A stretch of DNA of 64,000 nucleotides, from contig JASKMD010000002.1 in assembly GCA_030144725.1 (NCBI GenBank), positions 3,303,086 through 3,367,085 of the forward strand. Direction: 5' to 3'. This document shows, in pieces, positions 53,801 to 64,000 of this stretch. This stretch comes from Haematococcus lacustris (lineage: Eukaryota > Chlorophyta > Chlorophyceae > Chlamydomonadales > Haematococcaceae). Both the position numbers and the translations under genes were made by a program. How positions within the stretch are numbered: position 1 is the first letter of the stretch; each line of letters begins with the position of its first letter. The notes under the pieces were generated by a model, which was given only the letters and a program-made list of their open reading frames with translations, was not told where the DNA came from and searched no databases.

Positions 53801-54800
53801 TTAATGCTGGTAGGCATCAGCAGTGGCTGGCAGCAGGGCGAGGAGGGTTTAATGCTGGTAGGCATCAGCAGTGGCTGGCAGCAGGGCGAGGAGGGTTTAA
53901 TGCTGGCAGGCATCAGCAGTGGCTGGCAGCAGGGCGAGGAGGGTTTAATGCTGGCAGGCATCAGCAGTGGCTGGCAGCGGGGCCACGTGGAGAGTGGCAG
54001 CAGGTATGCCGGCCACAGTCAGGGCCAGTGTCACACGCGCCAGCGCTACTGCAGAGTCCTCTCCCCGCAGGCATGTGGGGTGGGCCACTCTGCTTCACAT
54101 ACTGGTGTGTGGAGTGGGTCATCCCGTTGGGGTAGAGCCAGGTTGGGGCCATCCTGCTCCTGCTACTAGCGAGCGGTATGAGCCACCCTGCCCCAGCCTG
54201 GCAGCCCTGAGCCTGATGTGCCCCTCTCTGCAGGTGCGGGGTCTGAAGATTGACCACAGCAAGCGGGTGGCTGACCTACTGGAGCTGGTGCAGCTGGAGG
54301 GGCTGGGCGATCGCTTCCCACGCCAGCTCATCTGTGCATGCACCCTCCCACCTTGCCTCTGCGCAACAACCACACAGCTTCCAGCGCCTGCCTCTCAGAA
54401 CTGTCATGTCCAAAGTGTCCCTTGTCTGATACTGCACAGCGACTGGTGCCCTCCTGGCCTAATTTCACCGTTCCCAGCTTCTCCCAGCTTCTCCCAGCTT
54501 CTTCGAGCTACTCCCAGCTACCCCTAGTCTCACCCCCAGCCTCAATCTCATGAATGGCCCCTGCATGGCCCCTGGGTCTTTCTCATCCCACTTTTCTCTC
54601 ACACCCTCACTCCATTCCTCATGCTGACCTTGACTTGCCTCCCCTGCAGGTTGCTGCTGCTGGACGAGCCATTTGGCGCCCTGGACGCAGTCGTGCGCAA
54701 GTCGCTGCGCTCTGGGCTGAAGGAGATTGTGCGCAGCGTGGGGGTCACCACCATCATTGTCACGCATGACCAGGAAGAGGCGTTTGACCTGGCAGACAAG
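50879..54800 (+). pseudogene. cysA: Truncated CysA-type ABC ATPase, copy 2 (no LSGGQ exon)
   Basis: Exons 50879-51178, 54234-54329 and 54650-54800 match copy 1. The same 356-bp deletion lies at 54330/54331, so the signature exon, its donor and the following intron are missing here as well. The copy ends 288 bp past the Walker B exon at the unit boundary. Intron 1 is 3055 bp because of the long minisatellite. Confidence 0.88.
51523..53983. repeat. 48-bp minisatellite in CysA intron 1, copy 2 (about 51 units)
   Basis: The same unit as in copy 1. One unit near 51650 carries an extra T (CTGGCTAGGCATC), which shifts the frame. From about 52255 to 53030 the variants follow a four-unit cycle (ECSMLV, EGLMLA, EGSMLAV, EGLKLA or close variant in translation), a 192-bp higher-order repeat present about four times. 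Confidence 0.97.
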
Positions 54801-55263
54801 GTGGGTCATGTACAGCAGCAGGCAAGCAGCCCAGGTCCTGGGTTGGGCGGGGGCCCATCACCAGGGGCTGAGTCAGCCCAGGCTAGCTTAGGCCAGGCCG
54901 GAGCAGGTCAAGCCAGGTCAGGTCAAGCCAGGTCGAGCCAGGTCAGGCCAGGCCAGGCCGGGTCAGGTCAGGTCAGGCCAGGCCAGGCCGGGTCAGAACA
55001 GGTGGAAGTAGGTGAGGGACGGGTCAGTGAAGGAGGGGAAGGCCGGCAAAAAAAGGGCTTGATGGGCTGAAAGGGCTCATGCTGCTCGCTAGCGGGTGCC
55101 ATGGCAAGCGACATCAGTCCTACCCAGCCCCGCCCCTCTTGCTGCTGGCAGCCACTGCAGCTGTCGGCCAACTCGGATCACCTGGGCAGCCCATTGCCCA
55201 CTGTCTTATAACAGCCCCTGATCCACATGCAGCCTGCAGCCAGGCTTGGGCATGTGGCCCCAC

Positions 55264-57090
55264 CTCATTCTCCGCTGGCAGCCAGGTGCAGCTTGGGTCT
55301 ATTGGCTCCAGCTTCTGCTGCAGCGCTGCAGCAATGTTGATGGCCTTCAGCCGGTGCCTGTTGCTGCGGGCCTGCTGGGTCAGGACCCGCTGCTCATCGC
55401 GCCGCCGCAGACTCTGATCAGCGTAGGGCAAGCTGGAGTCCTGAGGCACAGATTCTGCATGCAGATCAAGCACTCCATGGCCATGAGTGACAGGCTTGCA
55501 CTGTGGCATCAAATGAGTGAGGCAGGGGGGCACAACTGGAGTGTACTGCCAGTCTGAGAGCCCTTGTGGACTTGCACGCATGGCTTCAATGTGCTGTGCT
55601 TTGCATGGTGTGCCTCATGGCCTGCGGCCTGGCTCAGCACGTTCTCTGCATGTGCCCAAAAGGGTCAGGACAAGGTAGTGCCCACGGCATAACCCACCTC
55701 GCTTTTCCTCATCTGCGGCCGCTCCGCTTTCACCGTGCTCCTTGACTACCGCGGTCGACTTTTGGGTCAGGTCCTGTCGCCTGCGTGTGGTCAACTGCCA
55801 TCACGACACGGCCACGCCCCCGTGCTGATCAACCATCGTCAGCAGCGTGTACCTGCGTAGCTTCGCAGTGTGCCGCTCAATGTGCGGGCCCGCCACTGTT
55901 GTGCACTGCATCGGGGGTCGCCGCGACCCCAGCTCGTGGTCGGGTACGTCCATGGTGCAATACCCACAACGGCGCAGCAACCCACGATACCAGCTTCCTT
56001 TTAGCGGGCTCAAAATCAAAACCGTACGTCACAATAATGTGCATTCAAGAGCGCCACTCCTTGCCACCATCACTTCTGCCTATGCTCAACAATCACACAG
56101 CTCGTACAGCCTGCCTGCCCGCATAGCCCCTTCAGGAACAACTTCTCTACTCCGATGAAACATGGAACAGGGTGTTGCCTGTAGGTAATCTCTACAGCTT
56201 CCCCACTGCAACTCCACCGGTCGCACCCATGATGACTGCAAACCCCATTCCTGGTAGCAGGCTCTGTTCCCTAACCACTGGTTAGTCCCCCCACACGGCC
56301 TGGCCTTGCTCAACGCAGGCCGGCACAGAGATCTTAATAGAGGGCGATTTCTGTGCACGTCACGAGTAGATTAACTTCTCTCATTCAGGTGTCCCCAACT
56401 AACAGAAATCCTACCCCTGGTAATCAAAACGACGCCGCGTCCCAGCCACGTGGTCTCTAATTATTCTACGCACATCCCTGGATAGAGCACTCTGTCAGCT
56501 ATGAGGTGAAGCGTGTTTAACTAATTCCCGTGCATTGTGTTGAGCGCACTGGCGGCTCAAACATCAACATTCAAATTCATGCGTGTATTGCTCATGCGGG
56601 CCTCGCCGCGATCGACCGCCGCGACCGACGTGGCCCATTAGCCCCTGCAAACAGTCAGGGACAGTCGCCGCAGTAAAAACGGTCATCACGGCATGCCAAA
56701 CAGATGCAACTGAGCAGTACAAGGTGTGTAGGCCATTGCTTTGTTACCTTGCTGGGTAGGTTGGGTCCGATCCCTCATGCCCGCCTTGCGCTGGCATGTC
56801 GAGCTCGTGCTCATCTCCGTTGTTGTCCCCTGCTGCTCCTCAGGTGCAGCAACAAGTGGAGGGGTGAGCAACCCTAGGGCTGCACTAGCACCTGCTGCCA
56901 GCTGCTGCCAGGGGGGTGCAGCAGGAGGGGGGGGCAGGTCAGGGGCGGCACCCACACCAGCTACTTGCTGCTGCCAGGGGGGTGCAGCAGGAGGGGGGGG
57001 AGGGTCAGGGGCGGCACCCACACCAGCACCTGCTGCTGCCCCTAGCTCATCCCCATGCAGGGCGGCTACTGTGTTGCGAACATGAGCCAT
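55264..57090 (-). pseudogene. GTPBP1 5' fragment (exons 1-2), unit 3
   Basis: Exon copies 56748-57090 and 55264-55454, with exon sequence and splice sites as in unit 2. The third exon is absent because unit 2's CysA intron follows on the minus strand. Confidence 0.85.
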
Positions 57091-59007
57091 GACAAGACCC
57101 TTCAGCTTGGGGGGCTGGGATTGGAAGGGGTTAGCAGGGGTGGGAGGGCAGGGGGGGGGCTGGGAGGGGGTGGGAGGGGGGTGGGAGGGGGTGGGAGGGG
57201 GGTGGGAGGGGGTGGGAGGGGGGTGGGAGGGGGGGGTTGGGGTTGGGAGGGGGTAGCGGGGGTGGGAGGGCAAGGGGGGGGCTGGGAGGGGGTGGGAGGG
57301 GGGGTGGAGTGCGGGGCTGAGGTTAGGAGGGGGTGGCGGGGGTGGGAGGGCAGTGAGGGGGTGGGAGGGGGGGTGGAGTGCGGGGCTGAGGTTGGGAGGG
57401 GTAAGTGGGGGTGGGATGGCAGTGACGGGGCTGGGAGGGGATGAGAGGGGGTGGGAGGGGGGGTTGGAGGGCCGGGCTGGGGTTGAGAGTGGGTGAGAGG
57501 AGGTAAGAAGGCGATGCTGGGCTGGGGAGGGGGGGGGGGGCTGCAAGGGGCAGTGTCGGATGGGCTAATCATTCATGCAAGGCAAAGTCGGGTCACGCCA
57601 ATGTCATTATAAGCAGGCCTGATCAACTGATTGCCATGCTTTCTTCTCCAGCAGTTGTGACGTTGAGTAAGGAACAGAGTTATGTATCGAAAGTCTGGAA
57701 AGTCACAGTAGGCAGCTCACAACATGCCGTTTTGTGGATGAGGGTCCCTTTTCTTGTGTGACTGGCGAGAGAGATAAGCACATTTCCCGCGTTTGCAGCA
57801 ATGTCGATACATAACATGCCCAGCGATAGCCCTCCAACACCGCCTGCACCAACAAGAGGCTGGCGGAGCGAGCAAGGCGGGCTGAAATGTGATTGTACTT
57901 CCGGCTGGATGCTAGGCGGAGTTCCCTCATTGGTGCCACTACTCACCACTAGAACAATCGGTAATGAGCAGCTGAGATGTGTCCGCGCTCGCTTGCGCCG
58001 GCATGGACTCTGATGCAAGGATTGACGCGCCGCTTGCCAGTAGATGCGGAGTGATTCGCAGGTGCCAATGCAACAAACGCTACCGAGTGCACTCTGCATG
58101 AAGATGACCAATCCCATGTTGGGGACGCATGACTCTCATACAACCCCGTGACAGCAGTTTTGTGGCAGAGCATCGAAGTCATGGAGCGTGCTGCCGTGTC
58201 TCGTGCTATGTTTGTAGGCCGGCGGTTGAAGTCTGTGGGCGACACCACCTATACCCTACCGGCTTGCCCTAGTTGCGCACATGGTGAGCACCAGGTAGTA
58301 TACATAGGTAGATATGTCAGCAATAGACATAACGCAGCTGAAGTTATTGCAGGTAGCCTGCTACATGCTCATTACTGCATGGACATGGGATGCAAGGCAA
58401 ATGGCCAGCTTACGCCATCTAGCACGAATATTAACGCGCAACTAGTTGCTTTGCACAGTCCAATTACAACTTGCGGCTGTAACAAAATGTATGCTTGATC
58501 GCCGCACACAATGCTTGTTCGCTCGGAACATACTTTGCTGTTGCCAAGTCAGCGAGGTTTCTGCCAGCCCGCGCCCGCCTTGCGGAGCAGGTATCCATGC
58601 AAGCCCTTCAACCGGCCCCAACTCTTTCTCTTGACAGACGGGCCTGAGGCCATCGTGCAGGCGACTTCACTGCTCGCATAGTATAGCGGACAGGGCGGAA
58701 GCACCCGCACAAGGCATTGGCGTGAGTCCCACAGCAAGAACTATGCGCACAATGGTCTGAACGTGTGTCAGTGCCTGCAGGCACAACAATTTGACCCGCC
58801 ACAGACTCAGTCGCCGCATGCTGGTACCAGCCTCTCAGCTAGCCTTGCTGCAGATGTTACTTACGATGGTATCATTGCTGAGGTGCCAGTCAAACCAGCC
58901 AGCTTGTATGTACGGGTGAGCTTGCTTACCTGCTGGAAGGCCAACAGTTCCAGCATCCAGTATGCAACGACTGCAACAAAACATTGCCCTGCTTGTGCTG
59001 GTCGAAG

Positions 59008-62000
59008 GTGCGGCGTATGGTGAAGCATTTCAACACAGCCAAAGGCGTGTTCAAGGCTGTAGATGGGGTGGATGTGAACGTGGAGCCCAGCACCATAGTG
59101 GCACTGCTGGGCCCCAGCGGGTCTGGCAAGACCACCCTATTGAGGCTGGTGGCAGGCCTGGAGACGCCCACCAGCGGCAGCATCCTGTTTGATGACTGGG
59201 ACGCCACTAATACGCCAGTGCAGGACAGGCAGATTGGGTTTGTGTTTCAAAGCTATGCGCTGTTCAACCATCGCACAGTCGCGGAGAACATAAAGTTCGG
59301 TCTAGAGGTGGGGATGGGACGGGGGAAGAGAAGGGCTTTCCAGGCTGTGTTTTGGCTCATGTGAATAGGCGCATGGCTGATCTTCGCGTTTGCCCTGCAG
59401 CTCTGAGTCAGGCAGGCTGTGTTCATGACCGTGCTAGTTTTATCATGGCTCAGCCACCAGCAGGCACTATCAAGACAGTTTGTCAGTCAGTTGGGTGCTC
59501 TGCTGGAAAGGATAGCCCACTTAACAAGTGGCAGGCTCACAGAATGCACGCAGTAAGCAGGCCATTTAATCTGCCATCCTGGGACACGGGCAGGGACAGC
59601 TACAAAGCAGATACAAAGCAGCAGAAAGCAGGGCGCAGCAGCAGACAGGTCGGCAGCAGGGTGAGGAGGGGTTCAATGCTGGTAGGCATCAGCAGTGGCT
59701 GGCAGCAGGGCGAGGAGTGTTCAATGCTGGCAGGCATCAGCAGTGGCTGGCAGCAGGGCGAGGAGTGTTCAATGCTGGCAGGCATCAGCAGTGGCTGGCA
59801 GCAGGGCGAGGAGTGTTCAATGCTGGTAGGCATCAGCAGTGGCTGGCAGCAGGGCGAGGAGGGTTTAATGCTGGCAGGCATCAGCAGTGGCTGGCAGCAG
59901 GGCGAGGAGGGTTTAATGCTGGCAGGCATCAGCAGTGGCTGGCAGCAGGGCGAGGAGGGTTTAATGCTGGCAGGCATCAGCAGTGGCTGGCAGCAGGGCG
60001 AGGAGGGTTTAATGCTGGCAGGCATCAGCAGTGGCTGGCAGCAGGGCGAGGAGGGTTTAAAGCTGGCAGGCATCAGCAGTGGCTGGCAGCAGGGCGAGGA
60101 GGGTTTAATGCTGGCAGGCATCAGCAGTGGCTGGCAGCAGGGCGAGGAGGGTTTAATGCTGGCAGGCATCAGCAGTGGCTGGCAGCAGGGCGAGGAGGGT
60201 TTAATGCTGGCAGGCATCAGCAGTGGCTGGCAGCAGGGCGAGGAGGGTTTAATGCTGGCAGGCATCAGCAGTGGCTGGCAGCAGGGCGAGGAGTGTTCAA
60301 TGCTGGTAGGCATCAGCAGTGGCTGGCAGCAGGGCGAGGAGGGTTCAATGCTGGCAGTCATCAGCAGTGGCTGGCAGCAGGGCGAGGAGGGTTTAAAGCT
60401 GGCAGGCATCAGCAGTGGCTGGCAGCAGGGCGAGGAGGGTTCAATGCTGGCAGTCATCAGCAGTGGCTGGCAGCAGGGCGAGGAGGGTTTAATGCTGGCA
60501 GGCNNNNNNNNNNNNNNNNNNNNNNNNNNNNNNNNNNNNNNNNNNNNNNNNNNNNNNNNNNNNNNNNNNNNNNNNNNNNNNNNNNNNNNNNNNNNNNNNN
60601 NNNNNNNNNNNNNNNNNNNNNNNNNNNNNNNNNNNNNNNNNNNNNNNNNNNNNNNNNNNNNNNNNNNNNNNNNNNNNNNNNNNNNNNNNNNNNNNNNNNN
60701 NNNNNNNNNNNNNNNNNNNNNNNNNNNNNNNNNNNNNNNNNNNNNNNNNNNNNNNNNNNNNNNNNNNNNNNNNNNNNNNNNNNNNNNNNNNNNNNNNNNN
60801 NNNNNNNNNNNNNNNNNNNNNNNNNNNNNNNNNNNNNNNNNNNNNNNNNNNNNNNNNNNNNNNNNNNNNNNNNNNNNNNNNNNNNNNNNNNNNNNNNNNN
60901 NNNNNNNNNNNNNNNNNNNNNNNNNNNNNNNNNNNNNNNNNNNNNNNNNNNNNNNNNNNNNNNNNNNNNNNNNNNNNNNNNNNNNNNNNNNNNNNNNNNN
61001 NNNGGCTGGCAGCAGGGCGAGGAGGGTTTAATGCTGGCAGGCATCAGCAGTGGCTGGCAGCAGGGCGAGGAGGGTTTAATGCTGGCAGGCATCAGCAGTG
61101 GCTGGCAGCAGGGCGAGGAGGGTTTAATGCTGGCAGGCATCAGCAGTGGCTGGCAGCAGGGCGAGGAGGGTTTAATGCTGGCAGGCATCAGCAGTGGCTG
61201 GCAGCAGGGCGAGGAGTGTTCAATGCTGGTAGGCATCAGCAGTGGCTGGCAGCAGGGCGAGGAGGGTTCAATGCTGGCAGTCATCAGCAGTGGCTGGCAG
61301 CAGGGCGAGGAGGGTTTAAAGCTGGCAGGCATCAGCAGTGGCTGGCAGCAGGGCGAGGAGGGTTTAATGCTGGTAGGCATCAGCAGTGGCTGGCAGCAGG
61401 GCGAGGAGGGTTTAATGCTGGCAGGCATCAGCAGTGGCTGGCAGCAGGGCGAGGAGTGTTCAATGCTGGTAGGCATCAGCAGTGGCTGGCAGCAGGGCGA
61501 GGAGGGTTCAATGCTGGCAGTCATCAGCAGTGGCTGGCAGCAGGGCGAGGAGTGTTCAATGCTGGTAGGCATCAGCAGTGGCTGGCAGCAGGGCGAGGAG
61601 GGTTCAATGCTGGCAGTCATCAGCAGTGGCTGGCAGCAGGGCGAGGAGGGTTTAAAGCTGGCAGGCATCAGCAGTGGCTGGCAGCAGGGCGAGGAGGGTT
61701 TAATGCTGGCAGGCATCAGCAGTGGCTGGCAGCAGGGCGAGGAGGGTTTAATGCTGGCAGGCATCAGCAGTGGCTGGCAGCAGGGCGAGGAGGGTTTAAA
61801 GCTGGCAGGCATCAGCAGTGGCTGGCAGCAGGGCGAGGAGGGTTTAATGCTGGCAGGCATCAGCAGTGGCTGGCAGCAGGGCGAGGAGGGTTTAATGCTG
61901 GCAGGCATCAGCAGTGGCTGGCAGCAGGGCGAGGAGGGTTTAATGCTGGCAGGCATCAGCAGTGGCTGGCAGCAGGGCGAGGAGGGTTTAATGCTGGCAG

Positions 62001-63871
62001 GCATCAGCAGTGGCTGGCAGCAGGGCGAGGAGTGTTCAATGCTGGCAGTCATCAGCAGTGGCTGGCAGCAGGGCGAGGAGGGTTCAATGCTGGCAGTCAT
62101 CAGCAGTGGCTGGCAGCAGGGCGAGGAGGGTTTAATGCTGGTAGGCATCAGCAGTGGCTGGCAGCAGGGCGAGGAGGGTTTAATGCTGGCAGGCATCAGC
62201 AGTGGCTGGCAGCAGGGCGAGGAGGGTTTAATGCTGGCAGGCATCAGCAGTGGCTGGCAGCAGGGCGAGGAGGGTTTAATGCTGGCAGGCATCAGCAGTG
62301 GCTGGCAGCAGGGCGAGGAGGGTTTAATGCTGGCAGGCATCAGCAGTGGCTGGCAGCAGGGCGAGGAGGGTTTAATGCTGGCAGGCATCAGCAGTGGCTG
62401 GCAGCAGGGCGAGGAGGGTTTAATGCTGGCAGGCATCAGCAGTGGCTGGCAGCAGGGCGAGGAGTGTTCAATGCTGGCAGTCATCAGCAGTGGCTGGCAG
62501 CAGGGCGAGGAGGGTTCAATGCTGGCAGTCATCAGCAGTGGCTGGCAGCAGGGCGAGGAGGGTTTAATGCTGGTAGGCATCAGCAGTGGCTGGCAGCAGG
62601 GCGAGGAGGGTTTAATGCTGGTAGGCATCAGCAGTGGCTGGCAGCAGGGCGAGGAGGGTTTAATGCTGGCAGGCATCAGCAGTGGCTGGCAGCGGGGCCA
62701 CGTGGAGAGTGGCAGCAGGTATGCCGGCCACAGTCAGGGCCAGTGTCACACGCGCCAGCGCTACTGCAGAGTCCTCTCCCCGCAGGCATGTGGGGTGGGC
62801 CACTCTGCTTCACATACTGGTGTGTGGAGTGGGTCATCCCGTTGGGGTAGAGCCAGGTTGGGGCCATCCTGCTCCTGCTACTAGCGAGCGGTATGCGCCA
62901 CCCTGCCCTAGCCTGGCAGCCCTGAGCCTGATGTGCCCCTCACTGCAGGTGCGGGGTCTGAAGATTGACCACAGCAAGCGGGTGGCTGACCTACTGGAGC
63001 TGGTGCAGCTGGAGGGGCTGGGCGATCGCTTCCCACGCCAGCTCAGCGGTGGGCAGCGCCAGCGGGTGGCCCTGGCCCGCGCTCTGGCCAGCAATCCCAG
63101 GTCAGCTGTAGCAGGTCAGGGAAGGATCTGGGTCACAGTCAGCGTCAGGGCACTGGTGCTAGGCCCTCCTTAAGCCATGCTGCCATGAACGGGGTCTGCA
63201 GCCAGGACTTGGATCTGAGTCAGTGTCAGGGGCAGGTCTGGGTGTGCAGTGCTGGTGCCAGGGGCTGTCTATGCCATGCACCCTCATGCACGCAACCTGC
63301 AGCCTACCTCCACAGCCTAGCCTCGCCTGACCTGGCCTTGGCAGGGCTGGGCACGCCGCAATACACTGGTGACAGTCACAGCTGCAGCACCCCTCCCCTG
63401 GTCTGTGCATGCACCCTCCCACCTTGCCTCTGCGCAACAACCACACAGCTTCCAGCGCCTGCCTCTCAGAACTGTCATGTCCAAAGTGTCCCTTGTCTGA
63501 TGCTGCACAGCGACTGGTGCCCTCCTGGCCTAACTTCACCGTTCCCAGCTTCTCCCAGCTTCTCCCAGCTTCTTCGAGCTACTCCCAGCTACCCCTAGTC
63601 TCACCCCCAGCCTCAATCTCATGAATGGCCCCTGCATGGCCCCTGGGTCTTTCTCATCCCACTTTTCTCTCACACCCTCACTCCATTCCTCATGCTGACC
63701 TTGACTTGCCTCCCCTGCAGGTTGCTGCTGCTGGACGAGCCATTTGGCGCCCTGGACGCAGTCGTGCGCAAGTCGCTGCGCTCTGGGCTGAAGGAGATTG
63801 TGCGCAGCGTGGGGGTCACCACCATCATTGTCACGCATGACCAGGAAGAGGCGTTTGACCTGGCAGACAAG
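59008..63871 (+). CDS. cysA: CysA-type plastid sulfate-transport ABC ATPase, copy 3 (intact here, 3' partial)
   Basis: ATP-hydrolysing subunit of a sulfate importer; in green algae this plastid-envelope complex (SulP/SulP2/Sbp/Sabc) is nuclear-encoded. In-phase exons 59008-59307, 62949-63100 and 63721-63871 give [19 protein letters not shown] (Walker A), [15 protein letters not shown] (Q-loop), the full signature [18 protein letters not shown], Walker [14 protein letters not shown] and [34 protein letters not shown] and [18 protein letters not shown] favour CysA over PotA or FbpC. It is the only one of the three copies with the signature exon. The 5' leader exon(s) are not firmly placed, and the C-terminal exons lie beyond the window. 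Intron 1 is at least 3.6 kb and contains a sequence gap. Confidence 0.9.
59652..62698. repeat. 48-bp minisatellite in CysA intron 1, copy 3 (at least 53 units)
   Basis: About 18 units before the gap and about 35 after it. Toward the right end the variant order ECSMLAV, EGSMLAV, EGLMLV, then several EGLMLA units appears twice (near 62030 and 62460), giving another higher-order period of about ten units. True length is unknown because of the gap. Confidence 0.95.
60504..61003. other. Assembly gap (500 N)
   Basis: Exactly 500 N inside the 48-bp array. The round number suggests a placeholder, so the array length and phase across it are undefined. Confidence 0.99.
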
Positions 63872-64000
63872 GTGGGTCATGTACAGCAGCAGGCAAGCAG
63901 CCCAGGTGCTGGGTTGGGCGGGGCTCCATCACCAGGGGCTGAGGCCGGAGCAGGTCAAGCCAGGCCAGATCAGGCCTGGCCAGGCCGGGGCAGGTCAAGC
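63872..64000. other. CysA intron, GGTCA-rich
   Basis: Begins like the end of units 1 and 2 (GTGGGTCATGTACAGCAGCA) but diverges after about 63905 into GCCAGGCCAGATCAGGCCTG repeats. Later CysA exons should follow beyond the window. Confidence 0.7.

Larger units (their letters stand above)
46960..55088. repeat. Tandem segmental duplication, unit 2 (8129 bp)
   Basis: The same content and order as unit 1; the 1600-bp length difference is almost all minisatellite expansion. The junctions unit 1/2 (46960) and unit 2/3 (55089) share the same sequence (CATGCTGCTCG then CTAGCGGGTGCC), so both arose from one breakpoint pair. Because unit 2 lies between the others, neither of its gene halves has a remaining 3' part. 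Confidence 0.97.
55089..64000. repeat. Tandem segmental duplication, unit 3 (runs off the window)
   Basis: Nearly identical to units 1 and 2 up to the minisatellite, with private changes such as GTGCACTGC (55902), TTATTCTACG (56462) and AACTAGTTGC (58440). The part from about 62880 is more diverged (for example ATGCGCCACC, CTCACTGCAG, TGATGCTGCAC) and keeps the exon deleted in units 1 and 2. After about 63900 it no longer follows their 3' sequence. Confidence 0.95.

Noticed and set aside
51223..54169. Open frames of 867-970 codons with 16-residue repeats ([16 protein letters not shown] or [16 protein letters not shown]), and similar ones at 44992-46044 and 59717-62884
   Set aside because: They arise because 48 is a multiple of 3 and the unit lacks stops in several frames on both strands. 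The array lies between phase-matched CysA exons, so it is intronic.

Overview
The window is nuclear DNA from a green alga, most likely a chlamydomonadalean such as Haematococcus. The evidence is many short exons with GT/GC-AG introns, high GC, CAG/CTG and G-rich microsatellites, plastid-targeted proteins, and remnants of a TnpB/Fanzor-like transposon whose C-terminal block I associate with Haematococcus. The genus is inferred from memory of that family, not from a search.

Layout. 1-10.2 kb: an octotricopeptide-repeat (OPR)-like gene on the minus strand with a plastid-type N-terminus, broken up by minisatellites and transposon remnants. A degenerate duplicate of one of its exons sits at the left edge. 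11.8-14.1 kb: complete glutamyl-tRNA reductase (HEMA, minus). 14.1-17.6 kb: a transposon-rich intergenic region with a 161-bp-arm inverted repeat next to HEMA and two MITEs with 8-bp target duplications. 17.9-24.7 kb: complete UDP-N-acetylglucosamine pyrophosphorylase (UAP1, plus; 15 exons, three GC-AG introns). 26.0-30.7 kb: dihydrolipoamide succinyltransferase (DLST/OGDH E2, minus). 32.0-42.4 kb: a GTPBP1-type translational GTPase (minus) with a nearly 3-kb exon containing a 57-bp coding minisatellite.

40.4-64.0 kb: a tandem triplication (units at 40431, 46960 and 55089) of the head-to-head 5' halves of GTPBP1 (minus) and a CysA-type plastid sulfate-transport ATPase (plus). Each unit has the first two GTPBP1 exons, the shared intergenic region and the first CysA exons. 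Only unit 1 joins a body of GTPBP1, and only unit 3 can continue into a full CysA. Units 1 and 2 share a 356-bp deletion that removes the exon with the ABC signature LSGGQ; unit 3 keeps it. The first CysA intron holds a 48-bp minisatellite that varies from about 18 to about 51 to at least 53 copies, and is interrupted by a 500-N gap in unit 3.

The genes do not form one pathway. HEMA (tetrapyrroles), UAP1 (amino sugars), DLST (TCA cycle), GTPBP1 (translation), the sulfate importer and the OPR protein (organelle RNA) are ordinary nuclear neighbours. The unusual content is structural: the triplication of a divergent promoter region, the exon deletion, the intronic higher-order minisatellite and the inverted repeat beside HEMA.
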